In this document: positions 24,972 through 34,034 of the stretch, in pieces
Layout of the letters: each line of letters opens with the position of its first letter
Numbering within the stretch: the first letter of the stretch is position 1
Assembly (NCBI GenBank): GCA_963782045.1
Contig: CAWAIR010000033.1
Location: 1 to 64,000 of the forward strand
Direction: 5' to 3'
DNA: 64,000 nucleotides
From: CAVSRC01 sp963782045
GTDB lineage: Bacteria > Pseudomonadota > Alphaproteobacteria > Rhizobiales > Kaistiaceae
Program-made: the position numbers and the translations under genes
Notes under the pieces: generated by a model
Seen by the model: the letters and a program-made list of their open reading frames with translations, nothing else
The model's database searches: none
Told to the model about the DNA's origin: nothing

Positions 24972-26052
24972 ATGCGAATTGGCATAGACGGCAGAAAAAT
25001 TCCCAGAGTCCGCTAAACGAGGTCCCATCGGCAGCCTCGAACACGGCAAAGAGCTGGGCATGGCCGGCCTGTTTTTTAGAACCGTGCTGGACATGAGCCC
25101 GAGACTGGACAGTGGGGAGCTCCGCGCCATCCGGGCCCGCGCCGATGAACTGGGCATGTACATTGAGGCCGGCCTCGTCAAGGTGAATCCGTTCGCGCTT
25201 CCTGAAGCTCCCGAAGTGCGGCAGGCGGGCGACGGCGACACGCTGCTCGGCTTTCGACGGATGATGGAAGCCTGCGCAGAAATTGACTGCCGGGAACTTT
25301 GGGCGGCCACCGCGAATCACAAGGGCATGTTCTACGGCCGGTTCGCTTACGATCGCTTCCGTACAGACGTGACCTGGGAGGAGCAGCTTGAAGCGACCCG
25401 GCGATTTTTGCATCGGCTCGCGCCCATCGCCCGCGATCTCGGAATCCACATCAACCTCGAGACGCACGAGGAAATCACCTCATTCGAACTAGTGCGTCTG
25501 ATCGACGATGTCGGTGCAGACGTTTTGGGAATAACCTTCGATGTCGGCAACCCAGTCCAGCGTCTCGAGCATCCGATGTGGGCGGCACGCCGGGTGGCGC
25601 CCTACGTGCGCCAAACTCACATCAAGGACCTCTATATGGAGGAGATCGACGGCGGGTATACTTATCAGTCTCGCGCGTGCGGCACGGGCATCATCGATTT
25701 CCGGGAGTTACTCCCGCTGCTTGCCACGCACAACCCCGACCTCAACCTAAGCATCGAGAACGTCGAACCCGATACCGGTCCGCCGAAAAAGCCGAGGCGC
25801 TCGTTGATTGCGCTGCGCGATCCCGTCTTCATCGCCGGGCACCCGGACCTATCGGTTGGAGAGTTCGCAGCCTATGTCGACATGGTCCATCAGTACCGCC
25901 GGCGGCAAGAAGGTGAAGGCATTCCAAACTGGGACACGTATTCGGCCGCCCCTTTCGGCTACGCCGAGGCCATTGCTGCGATCCGGCAGAGTGCTGACCA
26001 CCTCCGACGCATCTGTACGGAACTCAAGCTGCCGCTCGAGCCTGCGCAATGA
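24972..26052 (+). pseudogene. TIM-barrel isomerase/epimerase, frameshifted at codon 12
   Basis: The ATG at 24972 starts MRIGIDGRKIP as in the intact paralogue at 3998, but one extra A near 25005 shifts the frame to a stop at 25014. The remaining 346 codons continue in the +1 frame (SAKRGPIGSLEHGKELGMAG, NLETHEEITSFELVRLIDDV, THIKDLYMEE) to 26052. A restart at the ATG at 25060 would lack the first barrel strand. The last bases overlap the 26049 gene (ATGA), so translation coupling may also suffer. The enzyme was probably a sugar-phosphate isomerase; a sequencing error is a real alternative. Confidence 0.8.
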
Positions 26053-26990
26053 TCGGCATTCTGCGGTCGAGCCTGCCGGACGGCACAAATCTCGATACGG
26101 GAGGGGCAATTGCTGCCGCCGCCAGACACGGTCTTGACGGCATCATGTTCAATAGTCTTCTCGATATTCACCCGATGCTTGATCCCGGCGCGCTCACCGA
26201 GGCGGCGGCCACCGCAAAGGCAAGCGGCATACGGCTTGCTGCCGGCGGCGGCTGGATAAGTCCTGGCAATGCCACACGCGCCGCCCCCGTCGCGGCGCTT
26301 GCGGACGGCACATTCGAAGCGGGTTTTGTCCGTCTTGTCGCAGCCGCCGCGAAGCTCGGCATCACAGAGCTTTTTTTTGTAGTGGGTACGATCGCCGATC
26401 GCGAAGACACGGCTTGTGCTTGGTCGCAGCGGCTGGACGCGGTCGCCGAAACCATTGCGCGGCTGCGCCCGGTGCTGCGCGATTATGGTGTCCGCCTGCT
26501 AGTGAAGACCCATGAAGAGATAACCACGTTTGAAATCGCTCGCCTGATCGAGCAGGTCGGAGAGGACGTGCTTGGCGTTGCACTCGACCCGGTCAATCTG
26601 CTTTGCCGCATCGAGGATCCGGTCGCCGCAACGAAGCGCGTGGCACCGAACGTCGCCCAGGTTCACATCGACGACGCCGTCATGCGTTTCGTGGAATCCG
26701 GCGTACGCCGCTACCTCTGTCCGCTGGGTCAGGGCATGATCGACTGGCGAACGATAGCGGCTCTCGTTCCGACCGCGAGCCGGTGGATCGAATTGCATCG
26801 CGGCCAGTTCGCGATGCCTGTGTTTAATCCCGAATGGATAGAAGCCCAGCCCGACCTCTCCATGCGAGAGTTGGTAGCGGTACTGGGGGCAGCCCCGCGC
26901 TCTGGGGACGTTTCAGTGCCTTGGGACCAACAGGCCCCTGAGATACGGTTGGATGAGGCAATCAGGCGGAGCCGGGAGTTGTTTGTATGA
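26049..26990 (+). CDS. TIM-barrel isomerase/epimerase-like protein
   Basis: A 313-residue protein of the xylose-isomerase-like TIM-barrel fold, distantly related to the 2928 and 24972 proteins. It shares the segment LVKTHEEITTFEIARLIEQV and VLGVALDPVNLLCRIEDP, with VAQVHIDD near the end of the barrel. The start overlaps the previous stop and the end overlaps the amidohydrolase start, both by ATGA, so it is translated as part of a four-gene unit. A different partner or substrate from its paralogues is likely. The reaction is unknown. Confidence 0.75.
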   Translation: MIGILRSSLPDGTNLDTGGAIAAAARHGLDGIMFNSLLDIHPMLDPGALTEAAATAKASGIRLAAGGGWISPGNATRAAPVAALADGTFEAGFVRLVAAAAKLGITELFFVVGTIADREDTACAWSQRLDAVAETIARLRPVLRDYGVRLLVKTHEEITTFEIARLIEQVGEDVLGVALDPVNLLCRIEDPVAATKRVAPNVAQVHIDDAVMRFVESGVRRYLCPLGQGMIDWRTIAALVPTASRWIELHRGQFAMPVFNPEWIEAQPDLSMRELVAVLGAAPRSGDVSVPWDQQAPEIRLDEAIRRSRELFV

Positions 26991-28465
26991 TCGATTTGTT
27001 GCTCGCGCACGGTACTGTGGTCACCATGGACGGCACTCGGCGCGTCATTGAAGATGGCGCAGTGGCGATCCACGGCAATCAGATCGTTGAGGTGGGCACA
27101 GCTGGCGACTTGTTGACTGGCTACCAAGCGACGAGAGTCATGGACTGCACCGGCCGGGCTGTCATTCCGGGCCTAATCGACGCTCACGGCCACGGCGGCC
27201 ACTCGCTGATCAAGACGCTCGGGTGCGACACGCCCTCTCTGTGGATGCGGATCGTGACGCCGACGTACTATCACTACACAACGCATGACTTCTGGTACGT
27301 GGATGGCCTCCTAGGAGCGATCGAGCGCCTGAGGGCAGGTGTTACGTGCGGCCTCAGCGTAATGGCTTCATCCCCGCGCAGCGACGATCCCAGGATCGGC
27401 ATCGGCAACGGCCGTGCTTACGGCGAAGTCGGAATCCGTGGCATTGTCAGCGTCGGGCCGTGCGGTCTGCCTTGGCCGCACCCGGTGACACGGTGGGAAG
27501 ACGAGACGCCGACGTCGCGGAGCGTTAGCTTTGAGGAACTGCTTTCCGGGGCTGAGGCGGTCATTGATAGCATAAACGGGTCGGCAGATGGCCGTGTGCT
27601 GGCGTACCTGACGCCGTTCACAATTGTGCCTTCGGTGGATCCGTCCAATCCAACAACTCCGGATCGCGCCACGAAGCTCACTGCCGACGATAAACTCCAG
27701 GCGCGGCGCGTGCGCGAGGTTGCCGCAAAGAAGAAAGTGCGCATCCATTCCGACGCGTTCGGCGGGATGGTCCGCATGGCTTTCCAGGACAAGGAGAACG
27801 CAATCCTCGGGCCAGACGTGCACCTCCAGCACTGCATTGCGCTGTCGCACGACGAGGTCGACATTCTCGTGGAGACCGGCACGACCATGACCCACGCACC
27901 GGGCGGAAGGGCCCCAGTGCTGGACATGATGAGCAAGGGCGGCAATGTAGCGATTACGACCGACGGCACCTCTCCCCGCCGGCCTTTCGATCTGCTGCAA
28001 GCGGCGCGTCAGGCGCAATTCGCTCATCATCTTCTGAACCAGGATCAGTACCTGCTGCCGGTCGGTAAGGTGCTGGAGATGATCACGATCGACGCCGCCC
28101 GCGCACTCGGGCTCGATGCGGCGATCGGCTCTCTCGAAGCCGGCAAGAGAGCAGACGTCGCCATCCTCAATTTTCGCCAGCCCCACCTCACACCGAACTG
28201 GATGGTGGTGCACCGGCTGATCTACGAGGCAAGTGGCCATGACGTGGAGACGGTGATCGTGGATGGCAAGATCGTTATGGAAGATCGGCGGATACTCACG
28301 GTGGACATGCAAACCGTTTTGGATCAGGCCGAGGACCAGGCGCGCCGGCTGGTGAGACGTGCTGGCCTGGAAATACACCTCAGCAATCCGGGTTGGGGCC
28401 AATTGCGCCGCACGTTTGGCGAGCCAGTTGAACTTCCGCAGCCTCCGGAGGCGAGGCCGAGATGA
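26987..28465 (+). CDS. Amidohydrolase, ATZ/TRZ (chlorohydrolase/deaminase) type
   Basis: A 492-residue metal-dependent amidohydrolase. The metal ligands of the family are all visible: HxH in IDAHGHGGHSL, His in VRIHSDAFGG, His in VHLQHCIALSHDEVD and the catalytic Asp in ITTDGTSPRRPFD. The N-terminal beta domain has VVTMDGTRRVIEDGAVAI, and the C-terminal part has GSLEAGKRADVAILNF. Enzymes of this group hydrolyse or deaminate cyclic amidines and related nitrogen compounds. It overlaps 26049 and 28462 by ATGA. The substrate is not predictable. Confidence 0.85.
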   Translation: MIDLLLAHGTVVTMDGTRRVIEDGAVAIHGNQIVEVGTAGDLLTGYQATRVMDCTGRAVIPGLIDAHGHGGHSLIKTLGCDTPSLWMRIVTPTYYHYTTHDFWYVDGLLGAIERLRAGVTCGLSVMASSPRSDDPRIGIGNGRAYGEVGIRGIVSVGPCGLPWPHPVTRWEDETPTSRSVSFEELLSGAEAVIDSINGSADGRVLAYLTPFTIVPSVDPSNPTTPDRATKLTADDKLQARRVREVAAKKKVRIHSDAFGGMVRMAFQDKENAILGPDVHLQHCIALSHDEVDILVETGTTMTHAPGGRAPVLDMMSKGGNVAITTDGTSPRRPFDLLQAARQAQFAHHLLNQDQYLLPVGKVLEMITIDAARALGLDAAIGSLEAGKRADVAILNFRQPHLTPNWMVVHRLIYEASGHDVETVIVDGKIVMEDRRILTVDMQTVLDQAEDQARRLVRRAGLEIHLSNPGWGQLRRTFGEPVELPQPPEARPR

Positions 28466-29925
28466 AGATCAGACTCACAGCCGCCTACGTCATCGGCTAC
28501 CGTGATGGTGATCATGCCGTCTGGCGCGATGGCGAGGTCGTGTATGACGGCAATACGATCGAATTCGTCGGCAAAAATTACGGCGAGCCCGTCGACCGGA
28601 CGCTCGATTTCGGCTTCGCAGTCATCAGTCCAGGCTTCATCGACCTCGATGCGCTCGCCGACATTGATCACGTCCTGATCGACAGCTGGCACGGTAACGA
28701 GACGGCGAACGGTCTGGAATGGTCGGAGGACTATTTCCTCCACCGGCGACGGAACGTGTTCTCATCGGATGACATCGCTTTTAAGCGCGAGTTCGCTCTC
28801 GTTCAGTTGATCCGCAACGGCATCACGACTGCAATGCCGATCGCGGCAGAGACGCATAATGCATGGGCGGAAACCTACGACGATCTTGCCGCGACCGCCG
28901 AGATCGCTGGCCGGCTTGGCCTACGCATGTATCTCGGCCCCGCATACCGCTCGGGCGTGAATGTAACGCGCGCCGACGGCACTCGAGATGTCTTTTGGGA
29001 CGAGGCCATGGGCGAGCAAGGACTCGCCGATGCGGTTCGCTTCGCCCGCGATGTCGATGGGAAATACGACGGCCTGCTCAGGGGCTGCCTGCTGCCTTGC
29101 CGTATCGAGACGGTCACCAAGGATCTCATGCGCTCCACGGCCCGCGCGGCAGAAGAGCTGGACTGCTTGGTGCGCATTCATGCGCTCCAGGGCAACCTTG
29201 AGCTGGATCTTTTGCGACGATGGTACGACCAGACGCCTCTTGAGGTGCTCGATGAAGTTGGCCTCCTTGGCCCGCGGCTTCTCAGCCCGCACGGCATGCT
29301 GATCGGCGGACATGCCTACAACAGCGAACCATATCGCGGCGAGATTGAGCTAATGGCGGAAAAGGGCGTGACAGTTGTGCATTGCCCGTTGAACTCCTTC
29401 CGGCATGGCAAAATGCTGCAGACGTTTGATCGTTACCGGCGCGCCGGCGTGAACATAGCACTGGGAACGGACTCGTTTCCCCCAGACATGATCCGCAGCA
29501 TGGATACCGGGACGCACGCGGCCCAGTCTCTCGAGCGCCGACAGGACGCGGGCGCGGCTCGGGACTATTTTAGGGCTGCCACACTAGGGGGCGCGATGGC
29601 ATTAAAGCGGCCCGATCTGGGGCGGTTAGCACCGGGTGCACGGGCCGACATCGTGGTTGTTGATCTTAGCGACCTGCGTGTCGGGCCCGTGGACGACGTG
29701 ATCCGAACACTGTTGATGAATTGCACCGGTGCAGATGTCCGCACCGTAATCATCGACGGTCGTGTGGTGATGCAGGACCGGCATTTGCCGGGCATTGACG
29801 TGGAAAGAATGCGCGAACGCGCACAACGCTACTTCGAGACCATGAAAGCCGCCTACTCGGAGCGGGACTACAAACGCCGGCCGCCGGCCGAAATGTTTCC
29901 TCCGTCTTTTCCCGAGTTCCGCTAA
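28462..29925 (+). CDS. Amidohydrolase-like protein lacking the first HxH motif
   Basis: A 487-residue protein of the same superfamily. The usual HxH after the first strand is replaced by PGFIDLDALADIDH. Other ligands remain: His in LVRIHALQGNLE, SPHGMLIGGHAYNS and Asp in ALGTDSFPPDM. The C-terminal part has GRLAPGARADIVVVDLSDLR. The metal centre should therefore differ from that of 26987, giving a mononuclear or altered site. It is the last gene of the rightward operon (24972-29925), facing the minus-strand racemase-like gene with an 11-bp gap. It may modify the product of the first amidohydrolase. Confidence 0.8.
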   Translation: MKIRLTAAYVIGYRDGDHAVWRDGEVVYDGNTIEFVGKNYGEPVDRTLDFGFAVISPGFIDLDALADIDHVLIDSWHGNETANGLEWSEDYFLHRRRNVFSSDDIAFKREFALVQLIRNGITTAMPIAAETHNAWAETYDDLAATAEIAGRLGLRMYLGPAYRSGVNVTRADGTRDVFWDEAMGEQGLADAVRFARDVDGKYDGLLRGCLLPCRIETVTKDLMRSTARAAEELDCLVRIHALQGNLELDLLRRWYDQTPLEVLDEVGLLGPRLLSPHGMLIGGHAYNSEPYRGEIELMAEKGVTVVHCPLNSFRHGKMLQTFDRYRRAGVNIALGTDSFPPDMIRSMDTGTHAAQSLERRQDAGAARDYFRAATLGGAMALKRPDLGRLAPGARADIVVVDLSDLRVGPVDDVIRTLLMNCTGADVRTVIIDGRVVMQDRHLPGIDVERMRERAQRYFETMKAAYSERDYKRRPPAEMFPPSFPEFR

Positions 29926-29936
29926 ACGACCACAAA

Positions 29937-30698
29937 TCAATGCCGGACTGAACGGGCGGCCGGGCGCCCGCCGCGCAGGACTGCGTTGAGATCGGCAGAT
30001 ATGCCCCTAAACGTGGTCCGTGGCTGCGGCCGCAGCGAGTTGGACGTCCCATATGCGACCATCGCGAGATCGATAGCCTTTCGTACGGCGAATCCGTGCG
30101 GGTCGATCAGCGGCACGCGTAAGTTTGCGCGGATGGAGGCGATCCGCGGGATCAGACCGGAACCTCCAAGAATGAGCCGCGACGCGCTCGTGCGCTCGGC
30201 CTCGCGACCGAGTATATTCCCGAGCGCGGCGTCGTCCTGATTATCGGCGTCAAGTTCGACGATGGCTGCAACACGCCCGTCGATCCTCAGCGTGTGCGCC
30301 AACTCCTCCAGCATGCGCACCCATGCTGCCCCGCTGGTGGCAACGAGGAAATTGCCCGGCTGCCGGCTTGCATCCAGCATCGCCGCTTCCGCAAAGCCTA
30401 CAACTGGCACGGGGGCGATCTCGCGAAGCGCCTCTAGTCCCGGGTCGCCGAAGCACCCGACAACAACAGCCTCCGGGAGACCGTGATGCGACGTCCATGA
30501 ACAATAGGCATCGATGACCGCGTGGCCGGCAATCGCCACGGTTGCGCGCGAGCCGATATAGCCTGCTCCAAAACGGGCGGTTATTGCCACAGTTTCGGCT
30601 CGTCCAGCCGCCTCCCGTTCGGCCAACGCCGCGATGTTGGCGGTAACTGCTTCAGAGGTATTGGGATTTATGATGAGAATTAGGGGTCGCTGTTTCAT
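29937..30698 (-). CDS. Asp/Glu/hydantoin racemase family protein
   Basis: A 253-residue cofactor-independent racemase-like protein. The N-terminus LILIINPNTSEAVTANIAAL is characteristic of hydantoin racemases. One catalytic Cys is in VVVGCFGDPGLEALRE. The usual second Cys region near residue 180 reads LILGGSGLIPRI, where a Cys is commonly found, so the catalytic pair may be incomplete. The start at 30698 lies 64 bp from the operator-like word at 30762. It converges on the amidohydrolase operon. Racemisation of a hydantoin-like or amino-acid intermediate is inferred, or maleate-isomerase-like chemistry. Confidence 0.75.
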   Translation of the reverse strand: MKQRPLILIINPNTSEAVTANIAALAEREAAGRAETVAITARFGAGYIGSRATVAIAGHAVIDAYCSWTSHHGLPEAVVVGCFGDPGLEALREIAPVPVVGFAEAAMLDASRQPGNFLVATSGAAWVRMLEELAHTLRIDGRVAAIVELDADNQDDAALGNILGREAERTSASRLILGGSGLIPRIASIRANLRVPLIDPHGFAVRKAIDLAMVAYGTSNSLRPQPRTTFRGISADLNAVLRGGRPAARSVRH

Positions 30699-30953
30699 GT
30701 CTCGGGTTGGCTCGTCTCACCGAATTGTCAGCTCGGACTAATGAGAATACCATCACGCGGATTGTATCCGATTTCGCCACAAATCTGGGCGCAAAAATTG
30801 GTTATATTCGATCCGATCATCGTTCGCCAATCGTATATAACTCGGGATACAATGACGTCGAAGTGGCGGTATTGCCAATCCCCCGGCATGCAGTAGATTG
30901 CGCCACCCTGCCCCGTGGACGCCTGAATCGACGACCGCAATGGATCGAACAAA
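30699..30953. promoter_or_regulatory. Divergent promoter region of racemase-like gene and gntR
   Basis: 255 bp with TTGTATCCGA at 30762-30771 and CGGGATACAA at 30843-30852, oriented oppositely and about 64 and 100 bp from the two gene starts. This matches an autoregulated GntR promoter. The stretch is AT-rich around 30800-30850. No gene is seen. Confidence 0.5.
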
Positions 30954-31694
30954 ATGACTGCGCCTCAGCCCGCAAGCAATGGTAGTGGAGGTTCGCGGAT
31001 AGAGGTTATCTATAAGGCCATTTTCGAGGCCATCCTGGCGCAGGAACTATCGCCCGGAACAAAGCTTAGCGAGGAGTCGATCGGCCAACTTTTTGGCGTG
31101 AGCAGGACGGTGGTCAGGGCGGTGCTGAACCGCCTACAAAGCAGTTCGCTGGTCGAGTTCAAGCGCAACCGCGGCGCATTCGTCGCGAGCCCCACGCTCG
31201 CCGAATCGATGCAGGTGTTTCGGGCGCGAATGTGCATCGAGAAGGAGGTTATTCTTGAACTCGCCGAACGGGGCGACGCCGGCGTTATTGAGCTGCTAGA
31301 GGCGCACCTTGCGCGTGAGCAGAAAGCTCACAACGCCGGCGACAACACTAAGGCGATCAGCCTCTCTGGCGAATTTCACCTGCTGTCGGCGCGACTCGCT
31401 GGCAACGACGTACTGTTGCGATTCCTGCAAGAATTGATCTCACGGACGTCGCTTATTCTGACGCTTCACGGTCGCCACAACTCGGCGCAGTGCGGTATCG
31501 ACGAGCACCGCGCCATTATCGAGGCACTAAAGGCTAGGGACACCGAAACGGCCGCCGCAGCAATGGTCGACCACCTGACGGCGATCGTCGATCGCACCGA
31601 GCTAAACAGGGACAGTGCCAAGCGCCGCGGGGTGGCCAGTATACTTGCGCGCTACGCGGGGCAATCCCGGACGCCAAGGCTCACGACAGGGTGA
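30954..31694 (+). CDS. GntR-family regulator, FadR/FCD type
   Basis: A 246-residue cytoplasmic transcription regulator. The winged helix at residues 10-75 contains LSPGTKLSEESIGQLFGVSR and VVRAVLNRLQSSSLVEFKRN. The all-helical FCD effector domain follows, with candidate metal-binding His residues in LSGEFHLLSARLAGND and DEHRAIIEAL. Proteins of this type bind short palindromes and release DNA on binding an organic acid or amino-acid-like ligand. The shared words near 9551-33033 are its likely targets. The 3' end overlaps the opposing M24 gene by 14 bp. Confidence 0.88.
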   Translation: MTAPQPASNGSGGSRIEVIYKAIFEAILAQELSPGTKLSEESIGQLFGVSRTVVRAVLNRLQSSSLVEFKRNRGAFVASPTLAESMQVFRARMCIEKEVILELAERGDAGVIELLEAHLAREQKAHNAGDNTKAISLSGEFHLLSARLAGNDVLLRFLQELISRTSLILTLHGRHNSAQCGIDEHRAIIEALKARDTETAAAAMVDHLTAIVDRTELNRDSAKRRGVASILARYAGQSRTPRLTTG

Positions 31695-32886
31695 CCACCC
31701 CGCGCGGATAGTGCGTCAGTAATTCAGGACCGTTCTTGGTGACCGCCACAACGTCGCCGGCGCAAATGTGCCCGAGGCCAGGCACGGTGAAGTTCGGGTG
31801 GATCTCGAGGACCATATTTTCCACTACCTCCACCATTTCCGCCGCTTTCGGGCGCCGAGTCGCCGGGGAGAGAGCGGCGGCCATCCCGGGTTCGCTGTAA
31901 TTCAGCCCAAGCCCATGGCACGACTGAAATCGGAACGGATCATCATCACGGGCGTAGGGACAATTGCGGTCGATCAACTGCTCAAGGGTATCGACTACCT
32001 TGTGCAGCGGCTGTCCCGGAACTAATTCGGCGAAGGTCGCATCCTGAATCTCGATCAACATGGCCGCAGCATCAACAAGTTCGTTTGACGGTCTGCCCAG
32101 AACGCCGATGCGCAGCCCCTGAGCGAAATGGCCTTCGTAACTGACCGTTGTGCCGAGCTGGATCCTGTCTCCGTGCTCAATCGACGGTGCAAGTTCGAAC
32201 AGCTCGAAGTACGTGGTGCTCGGGGCCTTTCCGGTGGCTAGCCAAAGGCTCGCGCTGTCGGCGCCCATACGGCGGCCCTCTGCTTCGACCTCGATCATCA
32301 AACGCGCGGGCGTGATTCCCGGCCGTCTTGCCCATTCCATGGCGGCGGCGATCATGGCATCCGAGATGTCGGCGGCACGCCGGTGGAGCGACACCTCGCT
32401 CCGGTCACGCCGCAGTCGCATAGCGTGAACCGCATGGTCGACTGCCAGCACGTTCGAAAGGCTTCGTGCCAACGCGGCATGCAGCGCAGCCGGCATTTCG
32501 TCCGCCCCGGCGAGCCCAATAGGCGCATCGGCGGATATCCCAGCGGTCTCCAAAACGTCAGCAACAATTCCAGCGTACGAACGCCAACCGCTGCCCTGCC
32601 GCACATCGGCAAACCCGGCACAGCGCGCTATGAAAACGCGTGCCTCGTTGGGCCCTCCGGTGACGACAACCGGACGCCCACCGTCGGCGGCCAACACCAT
32701 CATGCAGGGTGATCCCATGGGAACCCACCCAGTGAGATAGTGGACGTTGCCGGAGGCCTGAGTACCGCCGCCGAGGCGGCGCGGCGTGGAGAATAGAACT
32801 AGCGCTTCAACACTGAGCTCCCTTGCCAGCGCCCTAGTTCTTGCAATCCTTGCTTGCAGAAGTTCCTCTGCAATCCAATCGTGCAT
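31681..32886 (-). CDS. M24-family protein, creatinase-like
   Basis: A 401-residue pita-bread-fold protein with an N-terminal creatinase-type domain and a C-terminal M24 domain. The two Asp ligands of metallo-aminopeptidases are not evident: the first site reads RIQLGTTVSYEG and the second HFAQGLRIG. The catalytic His is retained in FQSCHGLGLNYSEPG and a Glu in VENMVLEIHPNF. This resembles metal-independent creatinase or ectoine-hydrolase-like members. The ATG at 32886 is chosen (MHDWIAEELLQARIA); an ATG at 32919 is possible. The frame extends to 33264, but the extra part has no coding character. An operator-like word lies at 33024. Confidence 0.75.
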   Translation of the reverse strand: MHDWIAEELLQARIARTRALARELSVEALVLFSTPRRLGGGTQASGNVHYLTGWVPMGSPCMMVLAADGGRPVVVTGGPNEARVFIARCAGFADVRQGSGWRSYAGIVADVLETAGISADAPIGLAGADEMPAALHAALARSLSNVLAVDHAVHAMRLRRDRSEVSLHRRAADISDAMIAAAMEWARRPGITPARLMIEVEAEGRRMGADSASLWLATGKAPSTTYFELFELAPSIEHGDRIQLGTTVSYEGHFAQGLRIGVLGRPSNELVDAAAMLIEIQDATFAELVPGQPLHKVVDTLEQLIDRNCPYARDDDPFRFQSCHGLGLNYSEPGMAAALSPATRRPKAAEMVEVVENMVLEIHPNFTVPGLGHICAGDVVAVTKNGPELLTHYPRGVVTLS

Positions 32887-33023
32887 TATGATTTCCCATT
32901 CTGATATTGTATTGGGCATACGCCGGACAGAAAAGCCAGTGAAGCGAAGCGGAACTTCTTCCGAGGCCGCAAAGGCAAATCCGCCGCAGACGATCAATTT
33001 ATGTCGGCACCTGCACCACCACA

Positions 33024-33033
33024 TTGGATACAA
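33024..33033. promoter_or_regulatory. Operator-like word upstream of the M24 gene
   Basis: TTGGATACAA, an exact match to the proposed GntR site, lies 138 bp before the M24 start. The longer form TTGGATACAATATCAG recurs partly and inverted at about 32902-32915 (CTGATATTGTATTGGG), giving a looped pair. The rest of 32887-33269 holds no gene. Confidence 0.5.
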
Positions 33034-33269
33034 TATCAGTCGCATCTGCTTGGGCAAGGTGGGAATTGGCCCCGGTGTGCGTTGCTGAAAGCCGGATCGC
33101 GGCTGGATCACGATGTGCCGGCAAGAATGGTGAGCTGAGTACTCCCAACCCATGGCTTGAGGCCGATAAGATTTAGCAACACCAAGTTTCTGCGCTGTCC
33201 GGACAATCCGTTCCCATCTTAAGTATTGCGCTAAGTATCGCATCGACAGAAAGAAGAGCTCCAAACAAC

Positions 33270-34034
33270 ATGATGATCACTATCGCCGAAACTAAAAAGG
33301 TCTCTGGCCACCAGGCCGCGGTGGAAGGCGCCTACCTCATTTCCCAGGCCATCGCCGAGCGCGGCGATGCACGGGTTATCCTTGCAACCGGATCGAGCCA
33401 GTTCGACATGCTGGAGGCGCTCGTCGCCCACTCCGATATCAACTGGTCGAAGTGCACGGTCTTCCATCTCGATGAATATGTAGGGCTGGCACCGACGCAT
33501 CCAGCGAGCTTTGTTGGCTACCTGACGAACCGGTTCGTCAATCGCGTTCCCAACCTCGGACATTTCGAGGCAATAGATGGCCTGAACGATCCCGACGCCG
33601 AACTCTTGCGTCTCAACCGCGCCATTGCGGGCAATGCGATCGATGTCGCCTTCGTCGGGATCGGAGAAAACGGGCATCTGGCTTTCAATGATCCACCTGC
33701 CGATTTCGAGGCAAACACCGCCTATCTGAAGGTGGAGCTCGATGTTGCCTGCCGCAATCAGCAGGTCTCGGAGGGCTGGTTCCCCGATTTCGCCGACGTG
33801 CCGACGCAAGCGCTATCGATGAGCATCCCGCAGATCCTCAAGTCGAGGGCGATCGTCTGTACTGTTTCGGACACGCGTAAGGCTGAAGCCGTCGAGAATG
33901 CCATCGAGGGACCAATCAGCAATCTTTGCCCCGCGTCCGCCCTTCAAATGCATAATGCTGCACACCTGTTTCTCGACGCTCCTGCCGCCGCGCTCCTGAG
34001 CGCCCACGCTGCGGATGGAATTTCGCGCGTTTGA
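33270..34034 (+). CDS. nagB: Glucosamine-6-phosphate deaminase/isomerase
   Basis: A 254-residue NagB-family enzyme converting glucosamine-6-phosphate to fructose-6-phosphate and ammonia. The substrate-binding loop LATGSSQFDMLEAL, the catalytic Asp region TVFHLDEYVGL and the ring-opening His in GIGENGHLAFNDPP are present. It starts at 33270 (MMITIAETKK), with a second ATG one codon later. The sequence is intact. It converges on the remnant of a gatZ/agaZ-type gene and belongs functionally with the SIS isomerase and sugar kinase on the other strand. Confidence 0.88.
   Translation: MMITIAETKKVSGHQAAVEGAYLISQAIAERGDARVILATGSSQFDMLEALVAHSDINWSKCTVFHLDEYVGLAPTHPASFVGYLTNRFVNRVPNLGHFEAIDGLNDPDAELLRLNRAIAGNAIDVAFVGIGENGHLAFNDPPADFEANTAYLKVELDVACRNQQVSEGWFPDFADVPTQALSMSIPQILKSRAIVCTVSDTRKAEAVENAIEGPISNLCPASALQMHNAAHLFLDAPAAALLSAHAADGISRV

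Noticed and set aside
32887..33264. N-terminal extension of the M24 protein
   Set aside because: The extra 126 codons are Arg/Cys-rich without family similarity and run over the promoter with the operator-like site. The family start at 32886 is preferred.
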